This document shows positions 16,416 through 26,921 of a stretch of DNA of 64,000 nt, piece after piece. The DNA comes from Actinopolymorpha sp. NPDC004070 (lineage in GTDB: Bacteria > Actinomycetota > Actinomycetes > Propionibacteriales > Actinopolymorphaceae), in assembly GCF_040610475.1 (NCBI RefSeq), contig NZ_JBEXMJ010000006.1, forward strand, positions 1 to 64,000. The letters run 5' to 3'. Numbering within the stretch: the first letter of the stretch is position 1; every line of letters starts with the position of its first letter. The position numbers and the translations under genes were made by a program. A model generated the notes under the pieces. That model saw nothing but the letters and a program-made list of their open reading frames with translations, ran no database searches and was not told the DNA's origin.

Positions 16416-18386
16416 TCAGGACTTGTACCACTGCTCGGGATTGCTCAGGGCGGGGGTCGCCATGATGGACGCCTCCGGCATCTTGGCCGGCACGTTGTGG
16501 AAGTTGTTCTTCACGATGCCGTAGGAGTTGGGGATGCGGACGCAGCCGATGCAGTAGAACTGCTCCTTGGCGATCTGCAGAATCTGCTTGTAGAGCGCCT
16601 TCTGCTCCTGCTGGTCGATGGTGTCGATGAGCTTGCGGTACAGCTCCATCTGCCTGCGCGTCTCCGGCGGCGGTTCCTCACCCTCCTTGCCGTAGGTGTT
16701 GAACCACTGCTGCCACAGCTCGGCGTAGATGGACTCGCTGCTGAAGGGGAAGTACCACCGGGGCTCGAGCTTCTCGATCAGCAGACCGCCGTCACCCATC
16801 CAGACCCCGGCGTCGTGCTCGTTGGCGGTCGGGTCCTTGCGCTCGTAGAAGAGCGTGCGGTCCTCGTTCTTCATCTTCGCGTCGACGCCGACCTTCTGCC
16901 AGTACTGCACCACCAGCTGGGTGCCGTCGACCCAGGACGGTGTGAGGGAGGGGCTCGCCACCTCGACCTGGAAGCTCAGCCGCTTGCCGTCCGGGCGCAG
17001 CCGGAAGCCCGCAGGGTCCTTCTTCGTCAATCCGGCCTTGTCGAGGTAGGAGTTCGCCTTCGCCACGTCGTACTCGGTGAACTGCTTGGCGAACTCCTCG
17101 TCGTAGAACTCCGACCGCTCGTCCGGCGCCGCCTGCCACGGCACACCCTGGCGCTGGAAGACCGACTGGATCATCTCCGGCCGGTTCATCGCGTGCGAGA
17201 GCCCGACGCGGAAGTTCTTGTCCTGGAAGATCTTCCGGAGTACGGGGTCCTTGTGGTTGAGGTTCAGCGAGATCACGATGTCGTTCATCACGGTGTTCTC
17301 CAGCGTGATGAAGTGGTACTGCCCCTTCTCGCGCCCGCGAGCCAGGACCGGCTTGTTCGGCAGGGTGTTGATGTGCCGGGTCGTCATGTCCAGCTCGCCG
17401 GCCGACGCCTTGAGCAGGATCACCTGGACGTCGGAGGTGACGTCGAAGTTGGCCCGGTCCAGGTAGGGAAGCTGGCTGCCGTCGGGGTCGGTCTTGAAGT
17501 AGTACGGGTTGCGCTCGAACGTCACCCGGCTGCCGGTGCCCAGGGGGTTCTTCGTCACCCATGCACACAACGTCGGCAGCTCCGGGTTTCCCCAGTGGTC
17601 GTTCTTCGCGCCGTACAGGTCGGTCCAGGCCGTCATCTTCTGCTGCTTGGCGAGCTTCTGCGCGTCGGGGTTGTACTTCTTGTGGAACTGCTGGAGGTAG
17701 TGCTTGGGCGCGAAGAAGGTGTTGTACGCCAGCTTGGAGAGGAAGAGGCCGTTCGGCTGCGGGAAGGTCACCTTCACCGTCACGTCGTCGACCTTGGTGA
17801 GCTTCGCCGGCTTCCCGGCACTGCTGATCCAGTCGGGCACCACCGGGCTGAGCTCGGAGTTGAGCAGCCAGTCGTTGAAGCCGAACTCGAGGTCGTCGGC
17901 GGTGAACGGCTTGCCGTCGGACCACTTCATGCCCTCACGGAGCTTGATGGTGTACTCGTCGCCGGCGGCGTTGGGAGTGACCGACACCGCGATGTTCGGG
18001 ATGACCTTCCGCCCGGTGGGGTCGAACCGCATCAGGGCTTCGTACCCCATCGTGCGGCCCAGCCAGGAGGTGTCCGCGGCGTTCACCAGAACGGCCCGGA
18101 AGGTCCCGCCGTAGATGCCCACCTTCTCCGTCGGCTGCACGACAAGCGGCGTCTTCGGCAACCGCTGTTCGACCTTGGGCAGCTTCCCGTCCTTGACCAG
18201 CTGCGCCAGCATGGGCGCCTCTTTGCCCTTCTTCGCCTCCTGGGCGGCTCCGCCGGCGGCGGCCTTCTTGTCGCTCGGATCCGTGGATAGGAACGAACAA
18301 CCGGACAGCGAGGCCGTGGCGAGCGCACCGCCTCCCCACGTCAGGAGGTCTCTGCGGCTGGGACGCGGGGTGTCGGATGGCGTCAT
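16416..18386 (-). CDS. lipoprotein substrate-binding protein, family 5 (importer)
   Basis: This 656-residue extracytoplasmic receptor has an N-terminus SRRDLLTWGG that is twin-arginine-like. It is followed by a hydrophobic stretch and the lipobox LSGC, predicting Tat or Sec export and lipidation. The rest is an SBP_bac_5 fold (WSDGKPFTADDLEFGFNDW; RVGLSHAMNRPEMI). Family-5 receptors bind peptides, but in actinobacteria and Thermotoga also oligosaccharides, and the ligand cannot be told here. Length is above the 500-550 usual for DppA. The ATG at 18386 with TGGAGG decides the start. It is the first gene of a four-gene operon. Confidence 0.88.
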   Translation of the reverse strand: MTPSDTPRPSRRDLLTWGGGALATASLSGCSFLSTDPSDKKAAAGGAAQEAKKGKEAPMLAQLVKDGKLPKVEQRLPKTPLVVQPTEKVGIYGGTFRAVLVNAADTSWLGRTMGYEALMRFDPTGRKVIPNIAVSVTPNAAGDEYTIKLREGMKWSDGKPFTADDLEFGFNDWLLNSELSPVVPDWISSAGKPAKLTKVDDVTVKVTFPQPNGLFLSKLAYNTFFAPKHYLQQFHKKYNPDAQKLAKQQKMTAWTDLYGAKNDHWGNPELPTLCAWVTKNPLGTGSRVTFERNPYYFKTDPDGSQLPYLDRANFDVTSDVQVILLKASAGELDMTTRHINTLPNKPVLARGREKGQYHFITLENTVMNDIVISLNLNHKDPVLRKIFQDKNFRVGLSHAMNRPEMIQSVFQRQGVPWQAAPDERSEFYDEEFAKQFTEYDVAKANSYLDKAGLTKKDPAGFRLRPDGKRLSFQVEVASPSLTPSWVDGTQLVVQYWQKVGVDAKMKNEDRTLFYERKDPTANEHDAGVWMGDGGLLIEKLEPRWYFPFSSESIYAELWQQWFNTYGKEGEEPPPETRRQMELYRKLIDTIDQQEQKALYKQILQIAKEQFYCIGCVRIPNSYGIVKNNFHNVPAKMPEASIMATPALSNPEQWYKS

Positions 18387-18433
18387 CGCGCACCTCCAGG
18401 ATTCGGGCCCTCGGAACGCCACCCCACACGTCA

Positions 18434-18447
18434 GGTAAGCGCTCTCC
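18434..18447. promoter_or_regulatory. candidate LacI-type operator upstream of the importer operon
   Basis: GGTAAGCGCTCTCC, centred on AGCGCT, resembles the TGGGAGCGCTCCCA operators that actinobacterial LacI-type sugar regulators use, but the arms match only partly. It lies about 50 nt upstream of the binding-protein gene. If real it would favour a sugar over a peptide substrate. The rest of 18387-18756 holds no gene. Confidence 0.3.
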
Positions 18448-18756
18448 CAGGCTGTGCCTACAAGGGGAACTCGAGCTGTCCGGACCGTGCATCACACCGG
18501 TCGCACACCCGGGGGCCGCGAAGAACTCACCGAACCTCGCGGTGTGGGTGGGGCCGGTCCGGCGAACATAAGGGACGGAATCCACCCAGACAACAGTTAC
18601 GTCCGTTTGCCCACCGTCGTACGTCCACAACTGGACGTGAACGCCGCCGGGGGGTCGGCCGGCCCGGGTCAGCCGCCTGTAGCCGCAGTGTGTGAGTCGA
18701 CGCCGGCACGAGTCGGCCGCCTGTTGCCGTGACGTGTCGGGTGACGCCCGCTCAGG

Positions 18757-19503
18757 TCAGCCGCCGACAGCCCAGGTACGGGCCGCTGCCACCGGAAGCA
18801 GCCAGGTGACGGCGAGGACCAGAGCGCCGGTCGCCACCAGCGCGAACACCGCGACCCACACCATCGCCGGTATCCGGGTCAGCCGGGCCAGCTGGTCGAC
18901 GTCGGAGTCGCGAGCCCGGCCGGTGGCACGCTTGCGCTGGAGTTCGGTGAGCGGGCGGAAGGCCGCCAGCAACAGGAACCACGTGAACGCACCGGCCACC
19001 AGGGCCTGCGCTCGTGCCGGGGCGTACCACGACACCACGAACAGGCCGAGGCCGGTCACCAGCACCGCGACCACGCCGTAGGCGTTGCGGATCGCCACCA
19101 GCATCACCGCCAGCAGCGCGACGCTGAGCCACAGCAGGGCGGTGATCCGGCCGCCGGCGAGCATGGCGGCGTACGCCAGCCCGAGCACCGACGGCGCGAG
19201 GTATCCCGCAGCGGCGGTGGCCACCATCCCGGGCCCGGTGGGACGGCCCTTGGACACCGTGACCCCGGAGGTGTCGGAGTGCAGCCGGATCCCCGCCAGC
19301 CGGCGGCCGACCAGCAGGGCCACCAGCGCGTGCCCGCCCTCGTGCACGATCGTGACCACCTGGCGCGTCACCCGCCACAGCCGGCGGACCCAGACCGCCA
19401 CCAGAGCCGCCGCGGCACAGGCCAGCAGCGCGGCGTCGGACAGCCGCGGCTGGGTGCCCAGCACGTCCTGCCACACCTGACCGAGGTCGTCCGCAGCCGC
19501 CAT
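18757..19503 (-). CDS. M50B-type integral membrane metalloprotease homologue
   Basis: This 248-residue protein has the zinc motif HEGGHA (His54, Glu55, His58) in its second hydrophobic region, and about six further membrane segments. This matches the Peptidase_M50B-like family, whose members are mostly uncharacterised. The ATG at 19503 has no ribosome-binding site. A -10 box TACGGT (19510-19515) lies exactly 6 nt upstream, so the mRNA is probably leaderless; the longer frame start at 19584 is not used for that reason. Substrate unknown. Confidence 0.78.
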   Translation of the reverse strand: MAAADDLGQVWQDVLGTQPRLSDAALLACAAAALVAVWVRRLWRVTRQVVTIVHEGGHALVALLVGRRLAGIRLHSDTSGVTVSKGRPTGPGMVATAAAGYLAPSVLGLAYAAMLAGGRITALLWLSVALLAVMLVAIRNAYGVVAVLVTGLGLFVVSWYAPARAQALVAGAFTWFLLLAAFRPLTELQRKRATGRARDSDVDQLARLTRIPAMVWVAVFALVATGALVLAVTWLLPVAAARTWAVGG

Positions 19504-19597
19504 GGCGCGACCGTAGCCCGCCGGGCTGAGCGGAGGCTGAGGAGGGCCGGGCAGCCCGCGCCCGCTCGACGGGCCGGGCCGCACGGCCGTCCGCCGG

Positions 19598-21172
19598 TCA
19601 GTCCTCGGGCACCTCGTGCCGCTCGTCGTGCAGCGGCTCGGCGTCCGCCGCCGCCCGCCGGGCCCGGATCGGCCGGTCGCTCGCGGTCAGGCACTTGCCC
19701 GACTTCAGGTCGAACTCGTACCCGTGCATGGAACAGCGCAGCGTGTCGCCCTCCACCTCGCCGAAGTACCCGAGGTCGGCCTGCCGGTGCGGGCAGGTGC
19801 GCTGCACCAGCCAGCTACCGAGCTGGATCTCCTCCAGCTCGTCCTCCTGGGTGGCGTGCCACTGCTCGGCGTAGGCCATGCGCTCGGGCGAGAGGCACTT
19901 GAAGAACGTGTAGACGAACTCGTTGTACGGGCCGACCCGGGCGGCGCTGAACCGCATGCTGAGGAACAGGCTGTTCACCCAGTCGATCTCGTGGTCGGCG
20001 ATCAGGCGTTCGACCATCGGCTGGGCGAACCGGAAGCGGTACCGGCAGCGCTCGCCCGCCCACGGGCGTACCTCCCGCTCGACGAAGTCGACCACGATCT
20101 GGGTGTGGTCACCGATCTCCAGCAGCAGCATCGCGCCCACCCCGGCGCAGATGTGGTCGGCCATCGCCAGCAGCGGCTCGAACCACTCCTTGATCGCGGG
20201 CAGGAAGTCGATCCCCGGCGCCGGCCAGGAGGCCTTCTCCGCCCCGATCTGGGCGCGCCGGCGCTCGGCGTAGGCGCGGAGGTACTTCGCCTTCTCGTGG
20301 TAGGGCCGGAACGCGTCCTCCCCCGGGTGCACCACGTCGACCTTGCCGTCCGCGATCGTCGCCACGCTGCCCGGGACCATCAGCTTCGCGTTGTCGCGCC
20401 CCTGCGCGTGCATGTACTCCACGAAGGCCGGGTGGTCGGGGAACGGGTTGGCCGGTGAGTCGTCGAGATCGTTGTACGCCATCAGCTCGGGGTCCAGGAA
20501 CGCCGCCGGGCCGGCGGAGGGTACGACGTACCTCGCGTCGACCTCCTCGACGTACCGGTAGGCCCGGGCGAGCCCGTTGGCGCGCTTGCTGGTGCCGAAC
20601 GCGATCTTCGCCGCGTCGGACAGGTCGTACACCATCGGCCACCAGTTGGCGCCGGAGAACTGCAGGAAGTGCACGTCGTAGGGGCCGAACGCACGCAGCT
20701 GCTCGAGGTTGCCCGGCTTGGCGTCGTTCTGGTTGAGAATGCGCGCCGTGCCGTCGTCCAGCGCCAGCGCGGAGTCGCCGATCGGCCCGTCACTGGGCGA
20801 GGTGAGCGCCACGATCATCACCCGCAGGCCGCCGTCGAGCTCGACCGGCTGCCCGCTCGGGACCGTTACGAAGCGGGTGAAGCCGATCCCGCGCAGGGTG
20901 TCCTCGAGGTCGGGGGTGCGGTAGTCCGGAAGCAGCACCGTCGTGTCGTGGGAGACACCCTCGCGCAGGTGGTCGGGGTCGAAGTGGTCCCGGTGAAGGT
21001 GGGAAACGTAGAGGTAGTCGGGGTGCCGGAACGCGGCCCAGTCCAGCCCGGAGTTGTCCGGGAAAGGAAACCAGGAGGCGAAGTACGCGGGATTGACCCA
21101 CGGGTCGCACAGAACTGTGCCCGCAACGGTCTCGACGTAGAAACCGGCGTGCCCGATCGAGGTGACCTTCAT
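19598..21172 (-). CDS. metallo-beta-lactamase fold / Rieske [2Fe-2S] fusion protein
   Basis: This 524-residue protein has an N-terminal MBL domain with SHLHRDHFD (His58, His60, Asp62, His63) typical of UlaG-like hydrolases. A C-terminal Rieske domain has Cys460-x-His462 and Cys480-x2-His483 as cluster ligands. The middle ~200 residues are unassigned. CMP-N-acetylneuraminate hydroxylase has the same two modules but in the opposite order, so an oxygenase-like role is possible though unproven. The ATG at 21172 follows GGGGGAG. A candidate promoter on the minus strand is TTGTGA-17-TAGTCG. The substrate is unknown. Confidence 0.8.
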   Translation of the reverse strand: MKVTSIGHAGFYVETVAGTVLCDPWVNPAYFASWFPFPDNSGLDWAAFRHPDYLYVSHLHRDHFDPDHLREGVSHDTTVLLPDYRTPDLEDTLRGIGFTRFVTVPSGQPVELDGGLRVMIVALTSPSDGPIGDSALALDDGTARILNQNDAKPGNLEQLRAFGPYDVHFLQFSGANWWPMVYDLSDAAKIAFGTSKRANGLARAYRYVEEVDARYVVPSAGPAAFLDPELMAYNDLDDSPANPFPDHPAFVEYMHAQGRDNAKLMVPGSVATIADGKVDVVHPGEDAFRPYHEKAKYLRAYAERRRAQIGAEKASWPAPGIDFLPAIKEWFEPLLAMADHICAGVGAMLLLEIGDHTQIVVDFVEREVRPWAGERCRYRFRFAQPMVERLIADHEIDWVNSLFLSMRFSAARVGPYNEFVYTFFKCLSPERMAYAEQWHATQEDELEEIQLGSWLVQRTCPHRQADLGYFGEVEGDTLRCSMHGYEFDLKSGKCLTASDRPIRARRAAADAEPLHDERHEVPED

Positions 21173-21287
21173 GAGAACTCCCCCGCTGGTCTCTCATGGA
21201 TGAGGTGCTTCTCAGAAAGTACCGGCACCTCCGATCGACTACCGGCCATTAGTGACGATCACAAGTCGGCCACGTCCGGCCGACCCA

Positions 21288-21313
21288 CGTTGATGAGAAT
21301 TTCCTCATCAACG
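21288..21313. repeat. 10-bp perfect inverted repeat
   Basis: CGTTGATGAG, a 6-nt AATTTC loop and CTCATCAACG form a perfect stem between the SDR stop and the MBL/Rieske gene. There is no clear U-run, so it may be an operator for a dimeric regulator rather than a terminator. Confidence 0.5.
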
Positions 21314-21385
21314 CGGGTCAGGGGGCGTTTCGGTCCGGCGAATTCCGTGCGGGCAAGTACGGCGGTCGGTGCGCGCAGGCGGCAC

Positions 21386-22249
21386 TCAGGCCAGCGGGTC
21401 GCCCTCGCCGAAGGGCCGCAGCCGCAGCGTGCGCGCGTCGGTGCGGGCGAGGTCGCCGGCCGCCGCGAGGAGGTCGTCGACCTTGTCCGCACCCGCGCGC
21501 AGGTAGCGGCCGGACAGCGGGTCCAGCCGGCCCCTGGCCACCGCGACCACCAGGTCGGTGAACTCCTCGACCGGCGTCCAGTCGGTCCGGTCGTCGTGCA
21601 TCGCCATGGAGCGGGTCATGTCGGTCACCACGACACCGGGCGCGAGGTCGAACGCGGTGATGCCGGCGTCGGCCCCGGCGGCCACGATCGAGCCGGTGAG
21701 CCGGAGCAGGCCGGTCTTGGCGACGCCGTACGCGGAGTAGATCGCGCTGTCGCGGACCGCGGCGCCGGTGGTGACGTTGACCACCCGGCCGTGGCCTGCC
21801 TCGACCATGCCGGGGAGTACGGCACGACAGAAGAGGTATGGGCCGTGCAGGTCGGTCTCCACCACCGACCACCACTCGTCGGGGTCGGACTCCCACACCG
21901 GCACCTCGGTGGACTCGATCCGGCCAGCGTTGTTGACCAGCAGGTCGACCGGCCCCAGCTCGGAGCTGACCCGCTCGACGGCGAGGGTGACGTGGGCCGG
22001 CCGGGTGACGTCCGCGGCGGCCACCGCGACCGCCGGGGCACCGGCGGCGAGGCACTCCTCGCGGACCTCCTCCAGCGGCTTCGCCGACCGCGAGGTCAGT
22101 CCGACGGCGAGCCCGGCCCGGGACAGCGCCAGCGCGACCTCCCGCCCGATCCCCCGGCTGGCGCCGGTGACCAGGGCGACCCGGCTCTCCGGTCGGGCGT
22201 TCCGGGCGTTCCCGGCGTCTCCGGCGTTGGCAGGTGCGTTGCCGGGCAT
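21386..22249 (-). CDS. short-chain dehydrogenase/reductase
   Basis: This 287-residue NAD(P)-dependent oxidoreductase has TGASRGIG for cofactor binding, NNAG, and an active-site YxxxK as YGVAK. The ATG at 22249 has AAAGGA 9 nt upstream; the region before it is low-complexity Ala/Asn/Gly. Substrate cannot be assigned. It lies 70 nt downstream of pheT on the same strand and may be read through from it. Confidence 0.88.
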   Translation of the reverse strand: MPGNAPANAGDAGNARNARPESRVALVTGASRGIGREVALALSRAGLAVGLTSRSAKPLEEVREECLAAGAPAVAVAAADVTRPAHVTLAVERVSSELGPVDLLVNNAGRIESTEVPVWESDPDEWWSVVETDLHGPYLFCRAVLPGMVEAGHGRVVNVTTGAAVRDSAIYSAYGVAKTGLLRLTGSIVAAGADAGITAFDLAPGVVVTDMTRSMAMHDDRTDWTPVEEFTDLVVAVARGRLDPLSGRYLRAGADKVDDLLAAAGDLARTDARTLRLRPFGEGDPLA

Positions 22250-22319
22250 CGCGGCCGATCCTTTCCGTCGTACGTGCTCGGGGTCGGCCGGTCGGGTCGC
22301 CCCGACCGAGGACCGATGG

Positions 22320-24797
22320 TCAGGCGCCGCGCTGCACCGCGCCGGTACGCCGGGCGGCCGAGTCGACGGCACCCTGCTTGGCGGCCCCGACCTCCGCCTC
22401 GGTCAAGGTGTGGTCGGGTGCGCGGAACCGCAGCGCGAACGCCAGCGACTTCGTGCCCGCCTCGATCTGCTCGCCGGTGTAGACGTCGAACAGCCGGACG
22501 GACTCCAGCAGCGGGCCCGCGCCCTCGCGCAGCGCGCCGGCGACCTCGGCGACCGGTACGGCGGCGTCGACCACCAGGGCGACGTCCTCCTTGGCCGGCG
22601 GGTAGGCGGAGATCCTCGGCGCGGTGACGGTAGCCCGCTCCCCCGGCAGCCGGTCGATCTCCAGCTCCATCGCGGCGGCCCGGGACGGCAGGCCGTACGC
22701 CTCGACGACCTTCGGGTGCAGCTCCCCGGCGTGCCCGACGAGCGTGTCGCCGACGTACAGCGCCGCGCAGCGGCCGGGGTGCCAGGGTGCGTGGTCGTCC
22801 GCGCGCACGGTCAGCTCGACGCCGGCGGCGAGGGCGACGGTGCGGGCGGCCTCGATCGCGTCGGCCCAGCCGGCCGGCCGGGCCGGGCCCCACCAGCCGG
22901 CCGGCGCACGGTCGCCGGTAAGGACGACCGCGACGCGCCGGGGCTGGTCGGGGAGTGCGGCGTTCAGGGCGGCGAGCTGTTCGTCGGCCGGGCGGTGGCC
23001 GACCGGCAGCCGGGGTGCCGGGGGTGTGTCCGGACGCGGGCGGAACACCGCGCCGAGCTCGAACAGCGCCAGGTCGGTCGTACCCCGTCCGACGTTGCGG
23101 CGGGCGATCGCCAGCAGCCCGGGGAGCAGAGTCGTCCGCAGCAGCGGCTCCTCCTCCGACAGCGGGTTGGCCAGCGCCAGCGCGCGGCGGCGCGCGTCGT
23201 CGGCGGGCAGCCGCAGCCGGTCGAAGTCGGCCTCGCCGACGAACGGGTACGCCAGCACCTCGACGTATCCCGGGCCCGCGAGCAGCCGGCCGATGGCCCG
23301 CCGCAGCCGCTGGTCGGCGGTGAGCCCCAGCCCGGGCGGTGCGACCGGGAGCACGCTCGGCACCGCGTCGTAGCCCTCGAGGCGGACGACCTCCTCGGCG
23401 AAGTCGTTCGGGTCGGTGAGGTCCGGTCGCCACGACGGCGGCGTCACGACGAGCTCGTCCCCGGCGACCTCGACCTCGCAGCCCACCTCGCGGAGCCGGC
23501 GGACGGTGGTCTCGACGGGGATGGCGTAGCCCGCGACCCGCGCGGAGTGGTCGGCCGGCAGCGTGACCCGCGGCGGGGCGGGCGGCGCGCCCAGCACGGT
23601 CGCGTCCTGCTCGACCTGCCCGCCGCCCACGGCGACCAGCAGCTCGGCGACCCGCTGCGCGGCGTACGCCTGCATCCCCGGCGCGACACCCCGCTCGAAG
23701 CGTTTGGACGCCTCGCTGGACAGCCGGTGCCGCCGGGACGTGCGGGCCACCGCGACCGCGTCGAAGTGGGCGGCCTCGATCACCACGTCGCGGGTGTCCC
23801 CGGACAGTTCGGTGGTCGCGCCGCCCATCACCCCGGCCAGGCCGATCGGCCCGGAGTCGTCGGTGATGAGGAGGTCCTCGGGGTCGAGTTCGCGGGTCGC
23901 GCCGTCCAGGGTCTGCAGCTTCTCCCCAGGCTCGGCCCGGCGGACCACGATCGGCCCGGCCAGCCGGGAGCGGTCGTAGCCGTGGATGGGCTGGCCGAGT
24001 TCGAGCATGACGTAGTTGGTGACGTCGACGGCCGCGGAGATCGGCCGCATGCCGGCCAGCTGCACCCGCCGGGCCAACCAGCGCGGGCTGGCCGCGGCGG
24101 CGTCGAAGCCGCGCACCGTGACCGCGGCGAACACCGAGCACCCGGCCGGGTCCTCGACCCGCACCGGGTACCCCGCGTCGGACGCCCGCACGGACAGGTC
24201 GGTGCGCACCGGGTCGGAGAAGCCCACCCCGAACGCGGTCGCCGCCTCCCGGGCCACGCCGCGGATCGACATGGTGTAGCCGCGGTCGGGGGTGACGGCG
24301 ATGTCGAGCACGTCGTCGCGCAGGTGCAGGATCGGCGCGGCGTCGTCGCCGGGAGCGCCCTCGGCCGGGTCGAGCACCATGATGCCGGCGTGGTCGTCGC
24401 CGACACCAAGCTCGCTGGCCGAGCAGATCATGCCGTCGGAGACGTGGCCGTAGGTCTTCCGCGCGGTGATGGTGAAGTCGCCCGGCAGCGTGGCGCCCGG
24501 AAGCGCCACCACCACCAGGTCGCCGACGGCGAAGTTGCGTGCGCCGCAGACGATGCCGCGCGGCTCGCCCTCGCCGACGTCCACATGGCACCAGCGGATC
24601 GTCTTGCCGTTCTTCTGCGCCTCCTCGGCGAACTCCAGCACCCGGCCCACCGTCAACGGGCCCTTGACGTCGGCGCCGACCGGCTCGACCGCCTCGACCT
24701 CCAGGCCCACCCGGATCAGCGCGTCGGCGACCTCCCGGGCCGTGACGCCGGCCGGCAGGTCGACGTGCTCGCGCAGCCACGACATCGGGACCCGCAT
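22320..24797 (-). CDS. pheT: phenylalanyl-tRNA synthetase beta subunit
   Basis: This 825-residue subunit of the alpha2beta2 enzyme contains, in order: an N-terminal lobe, an EMAP/tRNA-binding domain (~residues 40-150, [17 protein letters not shown]), B3/B4 editing and B5 domains, a catalytic-like core, and a C-terminal anticodon-binding FDX-ACB domain ([16 protein letters not shown]). The ATG at 24797 shares a base with the pheS stop (TGATG). Length is typical for actinobacteria. Confidence 0.97.
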   Translation of the reverse strand: MRVPMSWLREHVDLPAGVTAREVADALIRVGLEVEAVEPVGADVKGPLTVGRVLEFAEEAQKNGKTIRWCHVDVGEGEPRGIVCGARNFAVGDLVVVALPGATLPGDFTITARKTYGHVSDGMICSASELGVGDDHAGIMVLDPAEGAPGDDAAPILHLRDDVLDIAVTPDRGYTMSIRGVAREAATAFGVGFSDPVRTDLSVRASDAGYPVRVEDPAGCSVFAAVTVRGFDAAAASPRWLARRVQLAGMRPISAAVDVTNYVMLELGQPIHGYDRSRLAGPIVVRRAEPGEKLQTLDGATRELDPEDLLITDDSGPIGLAGVMGGATTELSGDTRDVVIEAAHFDAVAVARTSRRHRLSSEASKRFERGVAPGMQAYAAQRVAELLVAVGGGQVEQDATVLGAPPAPPRVTLPADHSARVAGYAIPVETTVRRLREVGCEVEVAGDELVVTPPSWRPDLTDPNDFAEEVVRLEGYDAVPSVLPVAPPGLGLTADQRLRRAIGRLLAGPGYVEVLAYPFVGEADFDRLRLPADDARRRALALANPLSEEEPLLRTTLLPGLLAIARRNVGRGTTDLALFELGAVFRPRPDTPPAPRLPVGHRPADEQLAALNAALPDQPRRVAVVLTGDRAPAGWWGPARPAGWADAIEAARTVALAAGVELTVRADDHAPWHPGRCAALYVGDTLVGHAGELHPKVVEAYGLPSRAAAMELEIDRLPGERATVTAPRISAYPPAKEDVALVVDAAVPVAEVAGALREGAGPLLESVRLFDVYTGEQIEAGTKSLAFALRFRAPDHTLTEAEVGAAKQGAVDSAARRTGAVQRGA

Positions 24798-25906
24798 CAG
24801 ATCTCCCCTCCGAACGGACGGGTGAACCGGACGTCACCCTCCACCATGTCGCGCATGTCCTCGATGCCGTTGCGGAACATCATCGTCCGCTCGATGCCCA
24901 TGCCGAACGCGAAACCGGAGTAGCGCTCGGCGTCCACGCCGCAGGCGGTGAGCACCCGCGGGTTGACGATGCCGCAGCCGCCCCACTCGATCCAGCCCTC
25001 GCTGGCGCAGGTGCGGCAGGGACGGTCCGGGTTGCCGACCGACTCGCCCCGGCACACGAAGCACTGCAGGTCGAGCTCGGCACTCGGCTCGGTGAACGGG
25101 AAGTAGTACGGGCGCAGCCGGGTGGAAAGGCCCGGCCCGAACATCGCCTCGGCGAAGTGGTCCAGCGTGCCCTTCAGGTGCGCCATCGTGATGCCCTCGT
25201 CGACGACCAGGCCCTCGACCTGGTGGAAGACCGGGGTGTGCGTCGCGTCCAGCTCGTCGGTGCGGTAGACCCGGCCCGGCGCCACGACGTAGATGGGCGG
25301 CTTGCGGGTGAGCATCGTGCGGGCCTGCGCCGGCGAGGTGTGCGTACGCAGCACCAGCCCGGCCTCGGGCGGGTCGACGAAGAACGTGTCCATCGTGGTG
25401 CGCGCCGGGTGGTCCGGCGGGATGTTCAGCGCGTCGAAGTTGAGCCACTCCGCCTCGACCTCGGGCCCCTCGACGACCTCCCAGCCCATCGCCACGAACA
25501 CGTCGGCGACGAACTCCTGGGTGGTGGTCAGCGGGTGCCGGGCGCCGCGCGGCTCGACGTCCCAGGGAAGGGTGACGTCGACGGCCTCCTCGACCAGGAT
25601 CCGCGCCTCGCGCTCCTCCTCGAGGACGGCCTGGCGGGCCGACAACGCCTCGTTGACAGCCCGGCGGGCGGCGCCGACCCGCATGCCGGCGTCCTTGCGG
25701 GCCTGCGGTGGCAGGGCACCGATCTCCCGGTTGGCCAGCGCGAGCGGGCTGCGGTCGCCGGCGTGGGCGAGCCGGGCGGCGCGCAGGGCGTCCAGGTCGG
25801 TGGCGGCTTCGATCGCGGCGACCGCCTCGGCCCGCATCCGCTCCACCTCGTCGGCGTGCAGCGGCGTGACCTCGACCGGGTCGTAGTTGGTGTTCGGGCC
25901 CGACAT
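24797..25906 (-). CDS. pheS: phenylalanyl-tRNA synthetase alpha subunit
   Basis: This 369-residue catalytic subunit of class II PheRS has motif 2 ([15 protein letters not shown]) and motif 3 ([10 protein letters not shown]). A CxxC pair (CFVC and CRTC) lies before the C-terminal core. The start [13 protein letters not shown] at 25906 matches actinobacterial PheS. A GAGGGGAA ribosome-binding site lies slightly far upstream, and an ATG 8 codons earlier is possible. It lies 77 nt after the methyltransferase gene, with no T-box or leader peptide seen. Confidence 0.96.
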   Translation of the reverse strand: MSGPNTNYDPVEVTPLHADEVERMRAEAVAAIEAATDLDALRAARLAHAGDRSPLALANREIGALPPQARKDAGMRVGAARRAVNEALSARQAVLEEEREARILVEEAVDVTLPWDVEPRGARHPLTTTQEFVADVFVAMGWEVVEGPEVEAEWLNFDALNIPPDHPARTTMDTFFVDPPEAGLVLRTHTSPAQARTMLTRKPPIYVVAPGRVYRTDELDATHTPVFHQVEGLVVDEGITMAHLKGTLDHFAEAMFGPGLSTRLRPYYFPFTEPSAELDLQCFVCRGESVGNPDRPCRTCASEGWIEWGGCGIVNPRVLTACGVDAERYSGFAFGMGIERTMMFRNGIEDMRDMVEGDVRFTRPFGGEI

Positions 25907-25983
25907 CTTCCGCGGAGTTCCCCTCATCCAGTCGTACGCCGAGGTGGGGTACGACCGGCAACCAGGCCGTACGCCCGGAAAGT

Positions 25984-26853
25984 TTATGTACCGCTCTCGT
26001 CTTCGCCGGAACGGCAGCCGCCCGGTGCCCGCTGTGCCTGGGCGGAGGCGTACAGGCAGACGGCGGCGGCGGTGGCGAGGTTGAGGCTCTCGGCCCGGCC
26101 GTAGACCGGCACCCGGACCACCGCGTCGGCCAGCGCCCGGGTCGCCGGGGGCAGACCCCACGCCTCGTTGCCGAAGATCCAGGCAGTCGGCCCGGACAGC
26201 AGTCCGCGCTCACCGGCCTCGGTGAGGTCGAGCTCGCCGGCGCCGTCGGCCGCGAGCACCGTGACGCCGGCCTCGCGCAGCCCGTCCACGCCGCTCGGAG
26301 CGGGCACGCCCACGGCGACCGGCAGGTGGAACAGGCTGCCCGCCGAGGCGCGTACGCACTTGGGGTTGTAGACGTCGACCGAAGCGTCGGACAGGACCAC
26401 CGCGTCGGCACCGGCGGCGTCCGCGCAGCGCAGGACCGTGCCCGCGTTGCCGGGGTCGCGGACCTGCGCCAGCATCGCGACCAGCTTCGGCCGGGCGGCC
26501 AGCACCTCGGCGTACGGCACGTCGACGAACCGGCAGACCGCCAGCACACCCTGCGGGGTGACCGTCTGCGCGAGCGAGTCGAACACCTCACCGGAGACCA
26601 GCCGGACCGGCACCTCGCCGGCCACGGCCGCGGCCACCACGTCGGGGTTGCGCTCGGCCGCCGGTGAGGTGGCGAACAGCTCCTGGACCACACCGGGCAG
26701 CGCCAGCGCCTCCGTCACCGCCTGCGGTCCCTCCGCCAGGAACTGGCGGCCGCGGGCCCGGAAGGCACGCTTGACCAGGCGCCGAGCCGCCGTCACCCGG
26801 CTGGAGCGGGTGTCGGTGAGCTCGGGGCCTGTCAGGCGGGTGGAGAGCGACAC
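25984..26853 (-). CDS. TrmH/SpoU-family rRNA 2'-O-methyltransferase
   Basis: This 289-residue SPOUT methyltransferase has the N-terminal substrate-binding domain ([19 protein letters not shown]). The knotted domain carries [34 protein letters not shown] and the C-terminal [14 protein letters not shown], the three SpoU motifs. In many actinobacteria this gene, annotated tsnR-like, sits between rplT and pheS. The GTG at 26853 lacks a ribosome-binding site, so the start is uncertain; upstream ATGs fall inside rplT. Confidence 0.9.
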   Translation of the reverse strand: MSLSTRLTGPELTDTRSSRVTAARRLVKRAFRARGRQFLAEGPQAVTEALALPGVVQELFATSPAAERNPDVVAAAVAGEVPVRLVSGEVFDSLAQTVTPQGVLAVCRFVDVPYAEVLAARPKLVAMLAQVRDPGNAGTVLRCADAAGADAVVLSDASVDVYNPKCVRASAGSLFHLPVAVGVPAPSGVDGLREAGVTVLAADGAGELDLTEAGERGLLSGPTAWIFGNEAWGLPPATRALADAVVRVPVYGRAESLNLATAAAVCLYASAQAQRAPGGCRSGEDESGT

Positions 26854-26921
26854 GTTCGGTGTGGGGTGGGCTGTGCTGACGGGATCGGCCCGGCGGTCGG
26901 TGGACGGCCGCCTCGCCGTCG

